A DNA stretch of 64,000 nt from positions 1 through 64,000 of the forward strand of contig CAMWXJ010000008.1 in assembly GCA_947178215.1 (NCBI GenBank), read 5' to 3'. The notes beneath the pieces were generated by a model. That model saw nothing but the letters and a program-made list of their open reading frames with translations, was not told the DNA's origin and searched no databases. The stretch's first letter is position 1. Each line of letters begins with the position of its first letter. Below are positions 56,135 through 64,000 of this stretch, in pieces. Both the position numbers and the translations under genes were made by a program. This DNA is from an uncultured Porphyromonadaceae bacterium (GTDB taxonomy: Bacteria; Bacteroidota; Bacteroidia; Bacteroidales; Muribaculaceae).

Positions 56135-58936
56135 TCACACGACTCTTATCTCGGCCGGCGCGCCCTGACCGGCACGGTTGACCTCGATACGTACCGGCAC
56201 TCGGTCGGCCAGTCCGGCCACATGCGAAATTATACCTACACGGCGGTTGGTGCGCCGGCGCAGGGCCGAGAGCGTAGCCATTGCCGATTCAAGGGCGTCG
56301 GCCGAAAGGCTGCCGAAGCCCTCGTCGATAAACAGAGTATCGACACGGAAAGTGGAGCCTATGTCGCTGAGGGCAAGGGCAAGCGCCAAAGAGACAAGGA
56401 AGCTTTCGCCGCCGCTCACCGTCGACACCGGGCGCGATGCATAACCCTGCCATGCATCCTCCACAAGAATGGCAAAACTGCCGGGGGCTACACGCAATCG
56501 GTAGCGGGGCGCGAGAGTGGCCATGTAGTTGTTGGCGCCGTCGACAAGCGAGGCGAGAATGAGGCTTTGCGCTATGCGGCGCATCTTGGCGCCGTCGGCA
56601 CTGCCGAAAAGAGTGTTGAGTGCCTCCCATCGGTTGGCCGTCTCGCGCAATCGCGCCGCCTCGACTTCGCGCTTCTGCGCGAGCTCGCGGTTGGCATCGT
56701 TCTGTGCAAGCGAGGCTTTGACGGAGGCCGCCGTGTTGCGCAACTCCTCTACTGCCGCTTCGGCCTTGGCCACACCGGCTTCAAGCATGGCGCGATCCAC
56801 GTTGGCCGTCTTGGCCGCCTCACGCCGCAGACGCCGCAGGTCGAGCAGACGCTCGGCCAGAGCTTTTCGCGCCGCCGCCTTCCGCATGGCAAGCCGCGCT
56901 GCCTCATCGCGCCAGCGGCTTATGTCGGCTACCTTGTAGCCCGACAGCGCAAGCAGCTCCCCACGGGTATAATCGCACCCATCCGCGGCAAGAAATTCCA
57001 CCACCACAGCCTCGTTGCCTGTGCGGGCGGCATGCGACACGGCGAGAGTCTCCCCGAGGCGGGCTATCCGCAGAGCCAGTGCGTTGAGCGGCTCGGCGGT
57101 ACGCGTCACGGCAGCAGTCTGAGGCAGCTCCAGAGGCGCCATTGTCGCTGAAATGGCGGCGAGGGCATCGCGGGCTTCGGCTACCTTATGCTCCGACAGG
57201 CGTAGCTTGCCGCGGGCGTCGACAAGCTCGCGGTCTAACCTCACAAGCTCTTCGTTCGCGGCACACAGGCGCGACGCCTCTTCAAGCGCGGCTTCACTGC
57301 TCCCGGAAAAATCCCACAGCGTGGCAAGTGCGGCGGCAAGCCCGTCGCGGCGGGCGGCAAGCTCGCTCACGCTCTTCTCCGCCGCCGGTAACGACCGGCG
57401 GTCAATCTCGGCAAGCGAAGCTTCAATGCGCAATTTCTCTCTGAGACGGGTATCGGCTTTCACCTTGGCGTTCTGCCAGTTTTCACGCGCCTTGCGGGCC
57501 TCCTCCTCGATTACGGCCTCAGCCGGCGGCAACTCAGCGACCCGCTGACGGCACACGGGGCAAGCACAGCCTTGTTGCAGCGTGGCACGCATTGTCTTGG
57601 CGAAGCGGTCAACACTGTCTTTCAGCGCAGCATACACACCCTCGCACACCTCGGCCTCCCTCCGTGTCATCTCGGCGTCGGTCACGGCCACGCGGAGGGC
57701 TACTGTCAGTCCGTCGCGTTCCTCTTTCAGCTTTTTCACCGTATCATGAGCCACGCCAAGAGCCTTTTCGGTGTCGGCAAGCGACATCAGACTGTTGCGT
57801 ATGTCGACGGCGCGAGAGAGCTGCTGTCGGCGTTCGGGTGTCACCGATGTAAGCCGTTCCAGCTTCCCCACCTTTTCGCGGAGCGCGTCGAGCGAGCGTT
57901 GCGACTTGTCGGTTTCGGCCTTATGCCGTTCCACGGCGTCACGCAGACCCGCGAGCTCGGCGCCGGCACTTCGGTATGTGGCCGATGCGCGCTCAGCGGC
58001 GTCGAGAGCAGCGCGGACCTCGACCGTGGCCTCACGTCGCTCCGCAATCCGTAGGCGCGCGGCGACACGTCCGTCGGCCGCCGCAGCCGTAGCCTCGCCG
58101 AGTGTCATGCGGGCGGCCGCCACAAGGCGTTCCGTCTCGTCAAGCCGCGCTACGAGCATCAGCACCTCCCTCAGCCTCTCGGCCTCCTTGCGGCGTGTCA
58201 CGGCTTCGGCCTCGGCCACGGCAAGATTGCGCCTCAGCTCCGCCTCGGCTTCAGGGGCGAGAAGAGGAGTGGCGTCGGCAAGCTGACGGGCGTGTTGCCA
58301 CGCCGCCGTATGGCTTCGGGCGTGCTCGAATATCGCCGCTCCTATGCGCGAATAAATATCCACGCGGGTAATCTTTTCAAGAAGCGCAGCCTTGTCACGA
58401 TCGTCGGCTTTGAGGAAGCGCGTAAACTCGCCCTGCGGCAGCATCACCGTGCGCAGGAATTGCTCGTAGGTGAGCCCTACGGCCTCGGCAATCTCCTCGT
58501 CAATCTCGCGCTTGCGCGTCTTTACAGTGCCGTCGGCCACACGTTCGAGTGTGCGCGATGTGTCTTGTAGTGTTCCGCCCGGCTTGTTGCGTGCCCTGCG
58601 CACCTGCCATGTGGCCTTATAGTCGATGCCGTTACTTCCGAGGAAGCTCAGTTCGACAAACCCCTCGCCCGCGCCTCGCCGCAACATATTGCGCGCGTCC
58701 GACGCCCTTACCTCCGAGCCCTGTTCGCCCGCCACGGCCTCGCCGGGAGCTTTGCGGAAACGCGGAGCAGCATCGTAGAGCGCCACGCATATGGCATCAA
58801 GCAAAGTGGTCTTGCCGGCTCCCGTGGGGCCAGTAATGAGAAAGATACCCGCCTCAGCAAGCGGTCCGGTCTCGAAGTCGATAGCTGCGTCGGCTATCGA
58901 GGCTATATTATGTATGATGAGTCGACGTAGTTTCAT
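56135..58936 (-). CDS. sbcC: Exonuclease subunit SbcC (SMC-like ATPase)
   Basis: A 933-residue Rad50/SbcC-type ATPase of the SbcCD nuclease, which opens hairpins and cleaves protein-blocked ends. Walker A is GPTGAGKTT (36-44); long coiled coils (about 180-450 and 470-740) flank the zinc hook CPVC (about 459-462). The C-terminal lobe has the signature VSGGESFLVSLALALA (about 840) and Walker B FIDEGFGSLS. It starts 4 bp after the sbcD stop. Confidence 0.95.
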   Translation of the reverse strand: MKLRRLIIHNIASIADAAIDFETGPLAEAGIFLITGPTGAGKTTLLDAICVALYDAAPRFRKAPGEAVAGEQGSEVRASDARNMLRRGAGEGFVELSFLGSNGIDYKATWQVRRARNKPGGTLQDTSRTLERVADGTVKTRKREIDEEIAEAVGLTYEQFLRTVMLPQGEFTRFLKADDRDKAALLEKITRVDIYSRIGAAIFEHARSHTAAWQHARQLADATPLLAPEAEAELRRNLAVAEAEAVTRRKEAERLREVLMLVARLDETERLVAAARMTLGEATAAAADGRVAARLRIAERREATVEVRAALDAAERASATYRSAGAELAGLRDAVERHKAETDKSQRSLDALREKVGKLERLTSVTPERRQQLSRAVDIRNSLMSLADTEKALGVAHDTVKKLKEERDGLTVALRVAVTDAEMTRREAEVCEGVYAALKDSVDRFAKTMRATLQQGCACPVCRQRVAELPPAEAVIEEEARKARENWQNAKVKADTRLREKLRIEASLAEIDRRSLPAAEKSVSELAARRDGLAAALATLWDFSGSSEAALEEASRLCAANEELVRLDRELVDARGKLRLSEHKVAEARDALAAISATMAPLELPQTAAVTRTAEPLNALALRIARLGETLAVSHAARTGNEAVVVEFLAADGCDYTRGELLALSGYKVADISRWRDEAARLAMRKAAARKALAERLLDLRRLRREAAKTANVDRAMLEAGVAKAEAAVEELRNTAASVKASLAQNDANRELAQKREVEAARLRETANRWEALNTLFGSADGAKMRRIAQSLILASLVDGANNYMATLAPRYRLRVAPGSFAILVEDAWQGYASRPVSTVSGGESFLVSLALALALSDIGSTFRVDTLFIDEGFGSLSADALESAMATLSALRRRTNRRVGIISHVAGLADRVPVRIEVNRAGQGAPAEIRVV

Positions 58937-58940
58937 GGTG

Positions 58941-60086
58941 TCAGTTTTCAGAGATGGTTGACAGTTCGCGCATCACTTCGGCAAACAGTTCTTCGTCGAG
59001 CGTCGCGCCTACGGAGGCTGCGTAGCTGCGGGCCACCTCCATCGGCGAGGCCATGCGCAGCTCCTCGACTGTCATCGACTGCTTGGAGCGGTCGGCGGCG
59101 ACGGCGGCGACACGCCGCGCGTTGATGAGACAGAAACGGCACCGCTTGCCGGCGACAGCGCGCGCCGCGTCCTCATTGGCCGAAGCCGGGAGCATCCCGT
59201 AGGTCAACACGTTGAGTCTTACGTATGCATCGAGGCTGTCGTCAAGCCCGGCAAGCATCTTTATCCCCTCGTCCAGCTCCACGAATCCCGACGCCGGCAC
59301 GCTGACGGCAGGCCTGGGCTGCTCTACGGCTATCTCGCGCACCGCGGGCATGGCACCGCTGGCCGCTATCTCTACCACGCTCACCGAGTGGCCGTAGGCC
59401 TCGTCGAAACTCACCTGCAAAGGCGAGCCGCTGTAACGCACGCGCCCCGATGTCCCCACCCACTGAGGGCGATGGATATGGCCCAGAGCAAGATAGTCGT
59501 AACTCCCTTCCGGGCCAAAACGTTCCGGTGTCACCGCTTCGAGCAGTCCTATCGTCGCGCCGTCGTGGCCGGTAAGGTCACATCCCATTACCGTGGCGTG
59601 GCCGGTAGCCACTACCGGACGGTCGCCTGCCCTGCGCCGCGCCTCGGCAAGCAGCTCGGCCGTCGACACGGTTGCAGCGATATAGTAAGGAATGGCTGCT
59701 ATTACGCCTGTGCCGACATCAACAAGGAAACGGTCGGGATAGCCTGCGCCGTCGACGAGGCGTCCTGTCATCGTGACGCCTATTGACTCGTATATGGCCG
59801 CATGGCTCTCATGCCGCGAGGGGCTGTCGTGGTTGCCTGCCACTGCTATTACCGGCAGACCGGGCAGCTCGTCGTGGAGCGTGGCAAACGTCTCGGCCAT
59901 GAGCCGCTGGTCGGCCGCCGAGGGATGGTCGTTGTCAAACAGGTCTCCGGCCACTACGAGGGCATCGGGGCGCTCGTCGACACAGATGTCAATCACCCGG
60001 CGCGCCATAGCGCGATGCTCGTCGCCGCGGTCGTAGCCGTAGAGCTTCTGGCCTACATGCCAGTCGGAAGTATGCACTATCTTCAT
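58941..60086 (-). CDS. sbcD: Exonuclease subunit SbcD (Mre11-like)
   Basis: Metallophosphoesterase nuclease partner of SbcC, 381 residues. Metal-binding motifs appear in order: SDWHVGQ (Asp8, His10), VVAGDLFDND, AVAGNHDSPSR, then GHATVMG and LALGHIHRPQ. The ATG at 60086 starts directly at MKIVHTSDWH as in relatives; in-frame starts further upstream would add 39 unrelated residues. It is divergent from lysS with about 270 bp between starts. Confidence 0.95.
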   Translation of the reverse strand: MKIVHTSDWHVGQKLYGYDRGDEHRAMARRVIDICVDERPDALVVAGDLFDNDHPSAADQRLMAETFATLHDELPGLPVIAVAGNHDSPSRHESHAAIYESIGVTMTGRLVDGAGYPDRFLVDVGTGVIAAIPYYIAATVSTAELLAEARRRAGDRPVVATGHATVMGCDLTGHDGATIGLLEAVTPERFGPEGSYDYLALGHIHRPQWVGTSGRVRYSGSPLQVSFDEAYGHSVSVVEIAASGAMPAVREIAVEQPRPAVSVPASGFVELDEGIKMLAGLDDSLDAYVRLNVLTYGMLPASANEDAARAVAGKRCRFCLINARRVAAVAADRSKQSMTVEELRMASPMEVARSYAASVGATLDEELFAEVMRELSTISEN

Positions 60087-60260
60087 AACCCCACAAATAT
60101 ACGCAATAATCTCCGCATCCGGCGAAAAAAATCCACCCCAGCCGGGGACGTTTGCTTCCACGCCGCGACAGACTACACCGCTGCCGACGGCACAAATATC
60201 CATTGCGCTCTATCCTTGAATTCATTGTTGTACTCAGGCCCCTAAGAAAAAGCGGCTATT

Positions 60261-60294
60261 TTGCGTCCATTTGACGATTATTCACTAAATTTGC
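60261..60294 (+). promoter_or_regulatory. Promoter of lysS
   Basis: TTTG (60261-60264) and TAAATTTG (60287-60294) are separated by 22 nt; the lysS ATG is 63 bp downstream of the -7 box. Confidence 0.65.
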
Positions 60295-60357
60295 GGAAAT
60301 TTGCGGCGGGAGTGCCCTCCCGGCGCCATTGCTTCATTTTTTGACCAACCATATCCA

Positions 60358-62127
60358 ATGGCAACCAATATACTTGAACTTAGCGAACAGGAAATAGTTC
60401 GCCGCGGAAGCCTCGAAGAGCTCCGCAAACGCGGCATAGACCCCTATCCCGCTGCCGAATTTCCCGTCAATGCTTATTCAGATGATATAAAGGCCCGATT
60501 TGCCGACGATGCTCCCCGCCGTGAGGTAAGCGTAGCCGGCCGCGTCATGAGCCGTCGCGTCATGGGCAAAGCCACCTTTATCGAGATACAGGACTCGCGC
60601 GGACGCATACAAATCTACATAAGCCGCGATGACCTCTGCCCCGGCGAGGACAAAGACCTTTACAACAGCGTTGTGAAGCGCCTGCTCGACATAGGCGACT
60701 TCATAGGTGTGACAGGCTACGTGTTCCGCACCCAAACGGGCGAAATCACCGTACACGCCGAGACACTCCAAGTGCTTTCAAAGGCCCTCCGCCCCCTCCC
60801 CATAGTCAAGGTCAAGGACGGTGTGACCTACGATGCTTTCGATGACCCCGAGCTCCGCTATCGCCGCCGCTACGTCGACCTCATAGTCAACGATGGCGTA
60901 AAGGATATTTTCTTGAAGCGCACCAAGGTCTACCAGACCATGCGCGACTACTTCAACGAACACGGCTATCTCGAAGTCGAGACCCCGATACTCCAATCGA
61001 TTCCCGGCGGCGCGTCGGCACGTCCGTTCATCACCCATCACAACGCTCTCGACATTCCGCTCTACCTGCGCATCGCCGACGAGCTCTACCTCAAACGCCT
61101 CATCGTGGGCGGCTTCGAGGGTGTGTACGAGTTCTCCAAGAACTTCCGCAACGAGGGCATGGACCGCACCCACAATCCGGAGTTCACCTGCATGGAGATA
61201 TACGTCTCCTACAAGGACTATAACTGGATGATGAGCTTCACCGAGAAGATGCTCGAACGCATCTGCCTCGCCGTCAACGGCACCACCGAAGTCAAGGTAG
61301 GCGACAACGTCATCTCGTTCAAGGCGCCTTTCCCCCGCGTCACAATGCGCGACGCTATCCTCTCACACACCGGCTTCGACATCGAGGGCAAAAGCGAGGA
61401 GGAACTTCGCGCTGCCGCCCGCGGCATGAACATCGAGGTTGACGAGACCATGGGTAAGGGCAAACTCATCGACGAGATTTTCGGCGAGACCTGCGAGGGC
61501 ACCTACATCCAGCCCACTTTCATCATCGACTACCCGATAGAGATGTCGCCCTTGACCAAACGTCACCGCAGCAATCCATCGCTTACCGAGCGCTTCGAGC
61601 TCATGGTCAACGGCAAGGAGCTGGCCAACGCCTACTCCGAGCTCAACGACCCGATTGACCAGTATGAGCGTTTCGTAGAGCAGATGCGACTGAGCGAAAA
61701 GGGCGATGACGAAGCCATGATTATAGACGGCGACTTCATCCGCGCCCTCGAATACGGCATGCCCCCCACGTCGGGCATGGGTATAGGCATGGACCGCCTC
61801 GTGATGCTCATGACCGGACAGACCACAATCCAGGAGGTGCTCTTCTTCCCCCAGATGCGTCCCGAAAAGACCGCTCCCCGCGACCGCGACGAAGCTTTCA
61901 CCGCCGTAGGCGTGCCCGCCGAATGGGTTGCCCCCGTACGCAAGGCCGGCGCACAGACCGTGGCCGCCCTCGCCGCTACGGCGTCGGCAGGCAAGCTCCA
62001 TCAAGAGCTCTGCGGCATCAACAAGAAGTATAAGCTTGAACTTCACGCACCGTCAATCGACGATGTAAAGGCCTGGATTGAAGCCGCCGTAGCCGCCACC
62101 GGCACTCCCGACGGCGACGAAGCCTGA
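60358..62127 (+). CDS. lysS: Lysyl-tRNA synthetase, class II
   Basis: Charges tRNA-Lys. The 589 residues comprise an N-terminal OB-fold anticodon domain (about 55-160) and a class II catalytic core with motif 1 (about 205-225), motif 2 [20 protein letters not shown] and motif 3 [13 protein letters not shown]. Beyond the usual end at FFPQMRPE there are about 80 further residues ([16 protein letters not shown] to the C-terminus), an extension I know from Bacteroidetes enzymes. ATG 60358 is chosen over a start 57 bp upstream because it begins at the conserved [12 protein letters not shown]. Confidence 0.96.
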   Translation: MATNILELSEQEIVRRGSLEELRKRGIDPYPAAEFPVNAYSDDIKARFADDAPRREVSVAGRVMSRRVMGKATFIEIQDSRGRIQIYISRDDLCPGEDKDLYNSVVKRLLDIGDFIGVTGYVFRTQTGEITVHAETLQVLSKALRPLPIVKVKDGVTYDAFDDPELRYRRRYVDLIVNDGVKDIFLKRTKVYQTMRDYFNEHGYLEVETPILQSIPGGASARPFITHHNALDIPLYLRIADELYLKRLIVGGFEGVYEFSKNFRNEGMDRTHNPEFTCMEIYVSYKDYNWMMSFTEKMLERICLAVNGTTEVKVGDNVISFKAPFPRVTMRDAILSHTGFDIEGKSEEELRAAARGMNIEVDETMGKGKLIDEIFGETCEGTYIQPTFIIDYPIEMSPLTKRHRSNPSLTERFELMVNGKELANAYSELNDPIDQYERFVEQMRLSEKGDDEAMIIDGDFIRALEYGMPPTSGMGIGMDRLVMLMTGQTTIQEVLFFPQMRPEKTAPRDRDEAFTAVGVPAEWVAPVRKAGAQTVAALAATASAGKLHQELCGINKKYKLELHAPSIDDVKAWIEAAVAATGTPDGDEA

Positions 62128-62192
62128 ACCGGCGCGAGGCGTCGAGCGTTATATCCCTCACAACCAACACCTCTCACCTATCCCGACCAATC

Positions 62193-63188
62193 GTGAGTTT
62201 TCCCGGAAAAATAGCAGTTATGGGAGGAGGCAGCTGGGCCACCGCACTGGCAAAGCTGCTTCTCCAGAACTGTGACTCCATAATCTGGTATATGCGGCGC
62301 GATGACCGCATAGCCGACTTCAAGCGGCTGGGACACAACCCGGCCTACCTGACCGACTGTGCCTTCGACCTCAACCGCATTACCTTTTCGAGCGACATCA
62401 ACGCCGTGTGCAGCGAAGCTGACACCCTGCTTATGGTAATGCCCTCGCCCTACTTCAAGTCGCACGTCGACAAAATCACCGTCGACATCTCCGACAAGGC
62501 CGTCGTGTCGGCCGTAAAGGGCATAGTGCCGGATGTCAACGAAATCATATCCCACTACATGACGTCGCGCTTCGGCATTGCCGAATCACGCATGCTTGTA
62601 GTATCGGGACCGTGCCACGCCGAAGAGGTGGCGCTCGGACGCCCGAGCTACCTCACCGTAGGCTGCCACGACGTGTTCCACTCGCAGCAGTTTGCCAAGT
62701 GTATCGCCGGTCCATGCCTCCACACCATAATATCGTCGGACGTCGACGGCATCGAGTATGCCGCCGTGCTTAAAAACGTCTACGCCATTGCCGCAGGCAT
62801 AATCCACGGCATCAAGAGTGGCGACAACTTCCAGGCCATGCTCGTGTGCAACGCCATACGCGAAATGGAGCGCTTTGTCGACACCGTGTGCCCGCGTCCG
62901 CGGCAGATATGCGACTCTGTGTATCTTGGCGACCTTCTGGTAACGTCCTACTCGCGCTTCTCGCGCAACCACAACTTCGGCTCCATGATAGGCCGCGGCT
63001 ACTCCGTCAAGGCCGCACGCATGGAGATGGAGCAGACGGCCGAAGGCTACTACGGTACCAAGTGCATCCATGAAATCAACCAGCAGTATGGCGTGGAGAT
63101 GCCAATCCTGGAAGGTGTCTACGACATCCTCTATCGCGGAGCGTCGCCTATGGAGACGTTACGGTCGGTCTCGGCCACATTTATCTGA
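62193..63188 (+). CDS. gpsA: Glycerol-3-phosphate dehydrogenase (NAD(P)+)
   Basis: Makes sn-glycerol 3-phosphate for phospholipid synthesis. The 331 residues begin with the Rossmann loop GGGSWATALAK (11-21) and include VSAVKGIVPD, VSGPCHAEEV and the catalytic Lys region AAVLKNVYAIAAGI. The GTG at 62193 is used because the next ATG (62220) would start inside the nucleotide-binding strand. It lies 65 bp after lysS and 42 bp before pgi, so the three may form one operon. Confidence 0.93.
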   Translation: MSFPGKIAVMGGGSWATALAKLLLQNCDSIIWYMRRDDRIADFKRLGHNPAYLTDCAFDLNRITFSSDINAVCSEADTLLMVMPSPYFKSHVDKITVDISDKAVVSAVKGIVPDVNEIISHYMTSRFGIAESRMLVVSGPCHAEEVALGRPSYLTVGCHDVFHSQQFAKCIAGPCLHTIISSDVDGIEYAAVLKNVYAIAAGIIHGIKSGDNFQAMLVCNAIREMERFVDTVCPRPRQICDSVYLGDLLVTSYSRFSRNHNFGSMIGRGYSVKAARMEMEQTAEGYYGTKCIHEINQQYGVEMPILEGVYDILYRGASPMETLRSVSATFI

Positions 63189-63230
63189 CACACAACACAT
63201 ATCATACCTCTCAAACCAAAACAATTACGA

Positions 63231-64000
63231 TGAAACAGATTAAAGTTGACATCACCGACACTCTGTCTGCCATCACACGCGCCGACATCGACGCAGCCAT
63301 GACGGAAGCCCGTCAGAGTCTCGAAACAGTCGACACCGGCAGCGGCGCGGGCAACGATTTCCTCGGTTGGAATCACCTCCCCTCGCAGCTCCTCGCCGAC
63401 AACGCCCTCATCGAGCGCATCGAAGAGACCGCCAAGCGCCTCGCCGAAAAGTGCAAGGTAGTGGTGTGTATCGGCATAGGTGGCTCATATCTCGGCGCCA
63501 AGGCCGTGCTCGAAGCACTCAGCGACACTTTCGCCCCCTACCGCCCCGAGTCGGGCCACCCCCGCGTGATTTTCGCCGGACAGAACATAGGCGAGGATTA
63601 CCTCTATGAACTCATGGACTATCTCCACGGCAAGGAGTTCGGCATCATCGTAATATCCAAGAGCGGCACCACCACAGAGCCCGCTATCGCCTTCCGTCTG
63701 CTCAAAGACCAGCTCGTCAAGGAGCAGGGCGCCGAAAAGGCTGCCGAGCGCATCGTGGCAGTGACCGACGCAAAGCGCGGCGCACTCCGCTCGATGAGCG
63801 ACACCGAGGGCTACACCACCTTCGTAATCCCCGACAACGTAGGAGGCCGCTTCTCGGTACTCACCCCTGTGGGTCTGCTCCCGATAGCCTGCGCCGGCTT
63901 CGACATCCGCGCACTCATCGCCGGTGCCGCAGCAATGGAGGCGTCGGACCAGACCGACTCGCTCCTCTATGCCGCCACCCGCAACGCACTCTACCGCTCC
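63231..64000 (+). CDS. pgi: Glucose-6-phosphate isomerase, 3'-truncated by window edge
   Basis: Interconverts glucose 6-phosphate and fructose 6-phosphate. From the ATG at 63231 the frame stays open to the window end (256 codons). Family motifs visible are CIGIGGSYLGAKA (about 78-90), VISKSGTTTEPA (about 141-152) and VGGRFSVLTPVGLLP (about 204-218). The C-terminal half is outside the window. It follows gpsA by 42 bp on the same strand. Confidence 0.96.

Noticed and set aside
55955..57151. 398-codon plus-strand frame across the pnp end and into sbcC
   Set aside because: It runs over the pnp stop, a terminator hairpin and the antisense of sbcC; composition is that of a shadow frame.

Overview
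The window looks like a chromosomal segment of a G+C-rich member of the Bacteroidales, most likely Muribaculaceae-like. This rests on recurrent TAnnTTTG -7 boxes (several with a TTTG/TTG -33 box 19-22 nt upstream), the near absence of Shine-Dalgarno motifs, many lipoproteins, TamL/TamB and PorX/PorW homologues, PPi-dependent phosphofructokinase, a short SerA with Lys at the catalytic His position, and a lysyl-tRNA synthetase with a C-terminal extension. The genus is inference. Both ends cut genes: tuf lacks its first ~110 codons and pgi lacks its 3' half.

Layout. 1-12.9 kb is the information-processing block tuf - tRNA-Trp - secE - nusG - rplKAJL - (terminator-like hairpin and structured leader) - rpoB - rpoC. 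13-16 kb carries a NigD-like lipoprotein, an ECF sigma factor and an overlapping membrane-anchored beta-barrel protein with in-frame tandem repeats. 16-23 kb is the envelope assembly pair tamB-tamL, then a DUF308 membrane protein. 24-26.2 kb is a tightly overlapping porX - tsaE - Imm17-like operon. 26.3-28.2 kb is a second ECF sigma module. 28.3-32 kb has a PepSY-like secreted protein, a TPR membrane protein (minus strand) and the serine genes serC-serA. At 31.9-32.9 kb the 3' end of serA and its downstream hairpin region are duplicated around an AT-rich lipoprotein gene. 33-41.6 kb carries an unknown membrane protein, a secreted histidine phosphatase, a permease-HMA fusion, PorW/SprE and a beta-helix lipoprotein. 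41.6-50.4 kb has dapA, trxA, htrA, a PatB-type C-S lyase, a glucosaminidase, pfp and an ABC ATPase/FtsX pair. 50.4-52.7 kb (minus) is nadB and a DUF4294 protein, preceded by a candidate small RNA or attenuating leader. The end holds slyD, pnp, sbcD-sbcC (minus), lysS, gpsA and pgi.

Functionally the window mixes core transcription/translation genes with envelope biogenesis (TamB/TamL, HtrA, FtsX ABC, TPR and PorX/PorW proteins), extracytoplasmic signalling (two ECF sigma modules) and central metabolism (serine, lysine/DAP, NAD, glycolysis, glycerol-3-phosphate). I see no CRISPR array, insertion sequence, integrase, prophage or rRNA. The least explained parts are the duplicated serA tail with its captured gene, the hairpin-rich transcript upstream of nadB, the rplL-rpoB leader, and several lineage-restricted membrane proteins.
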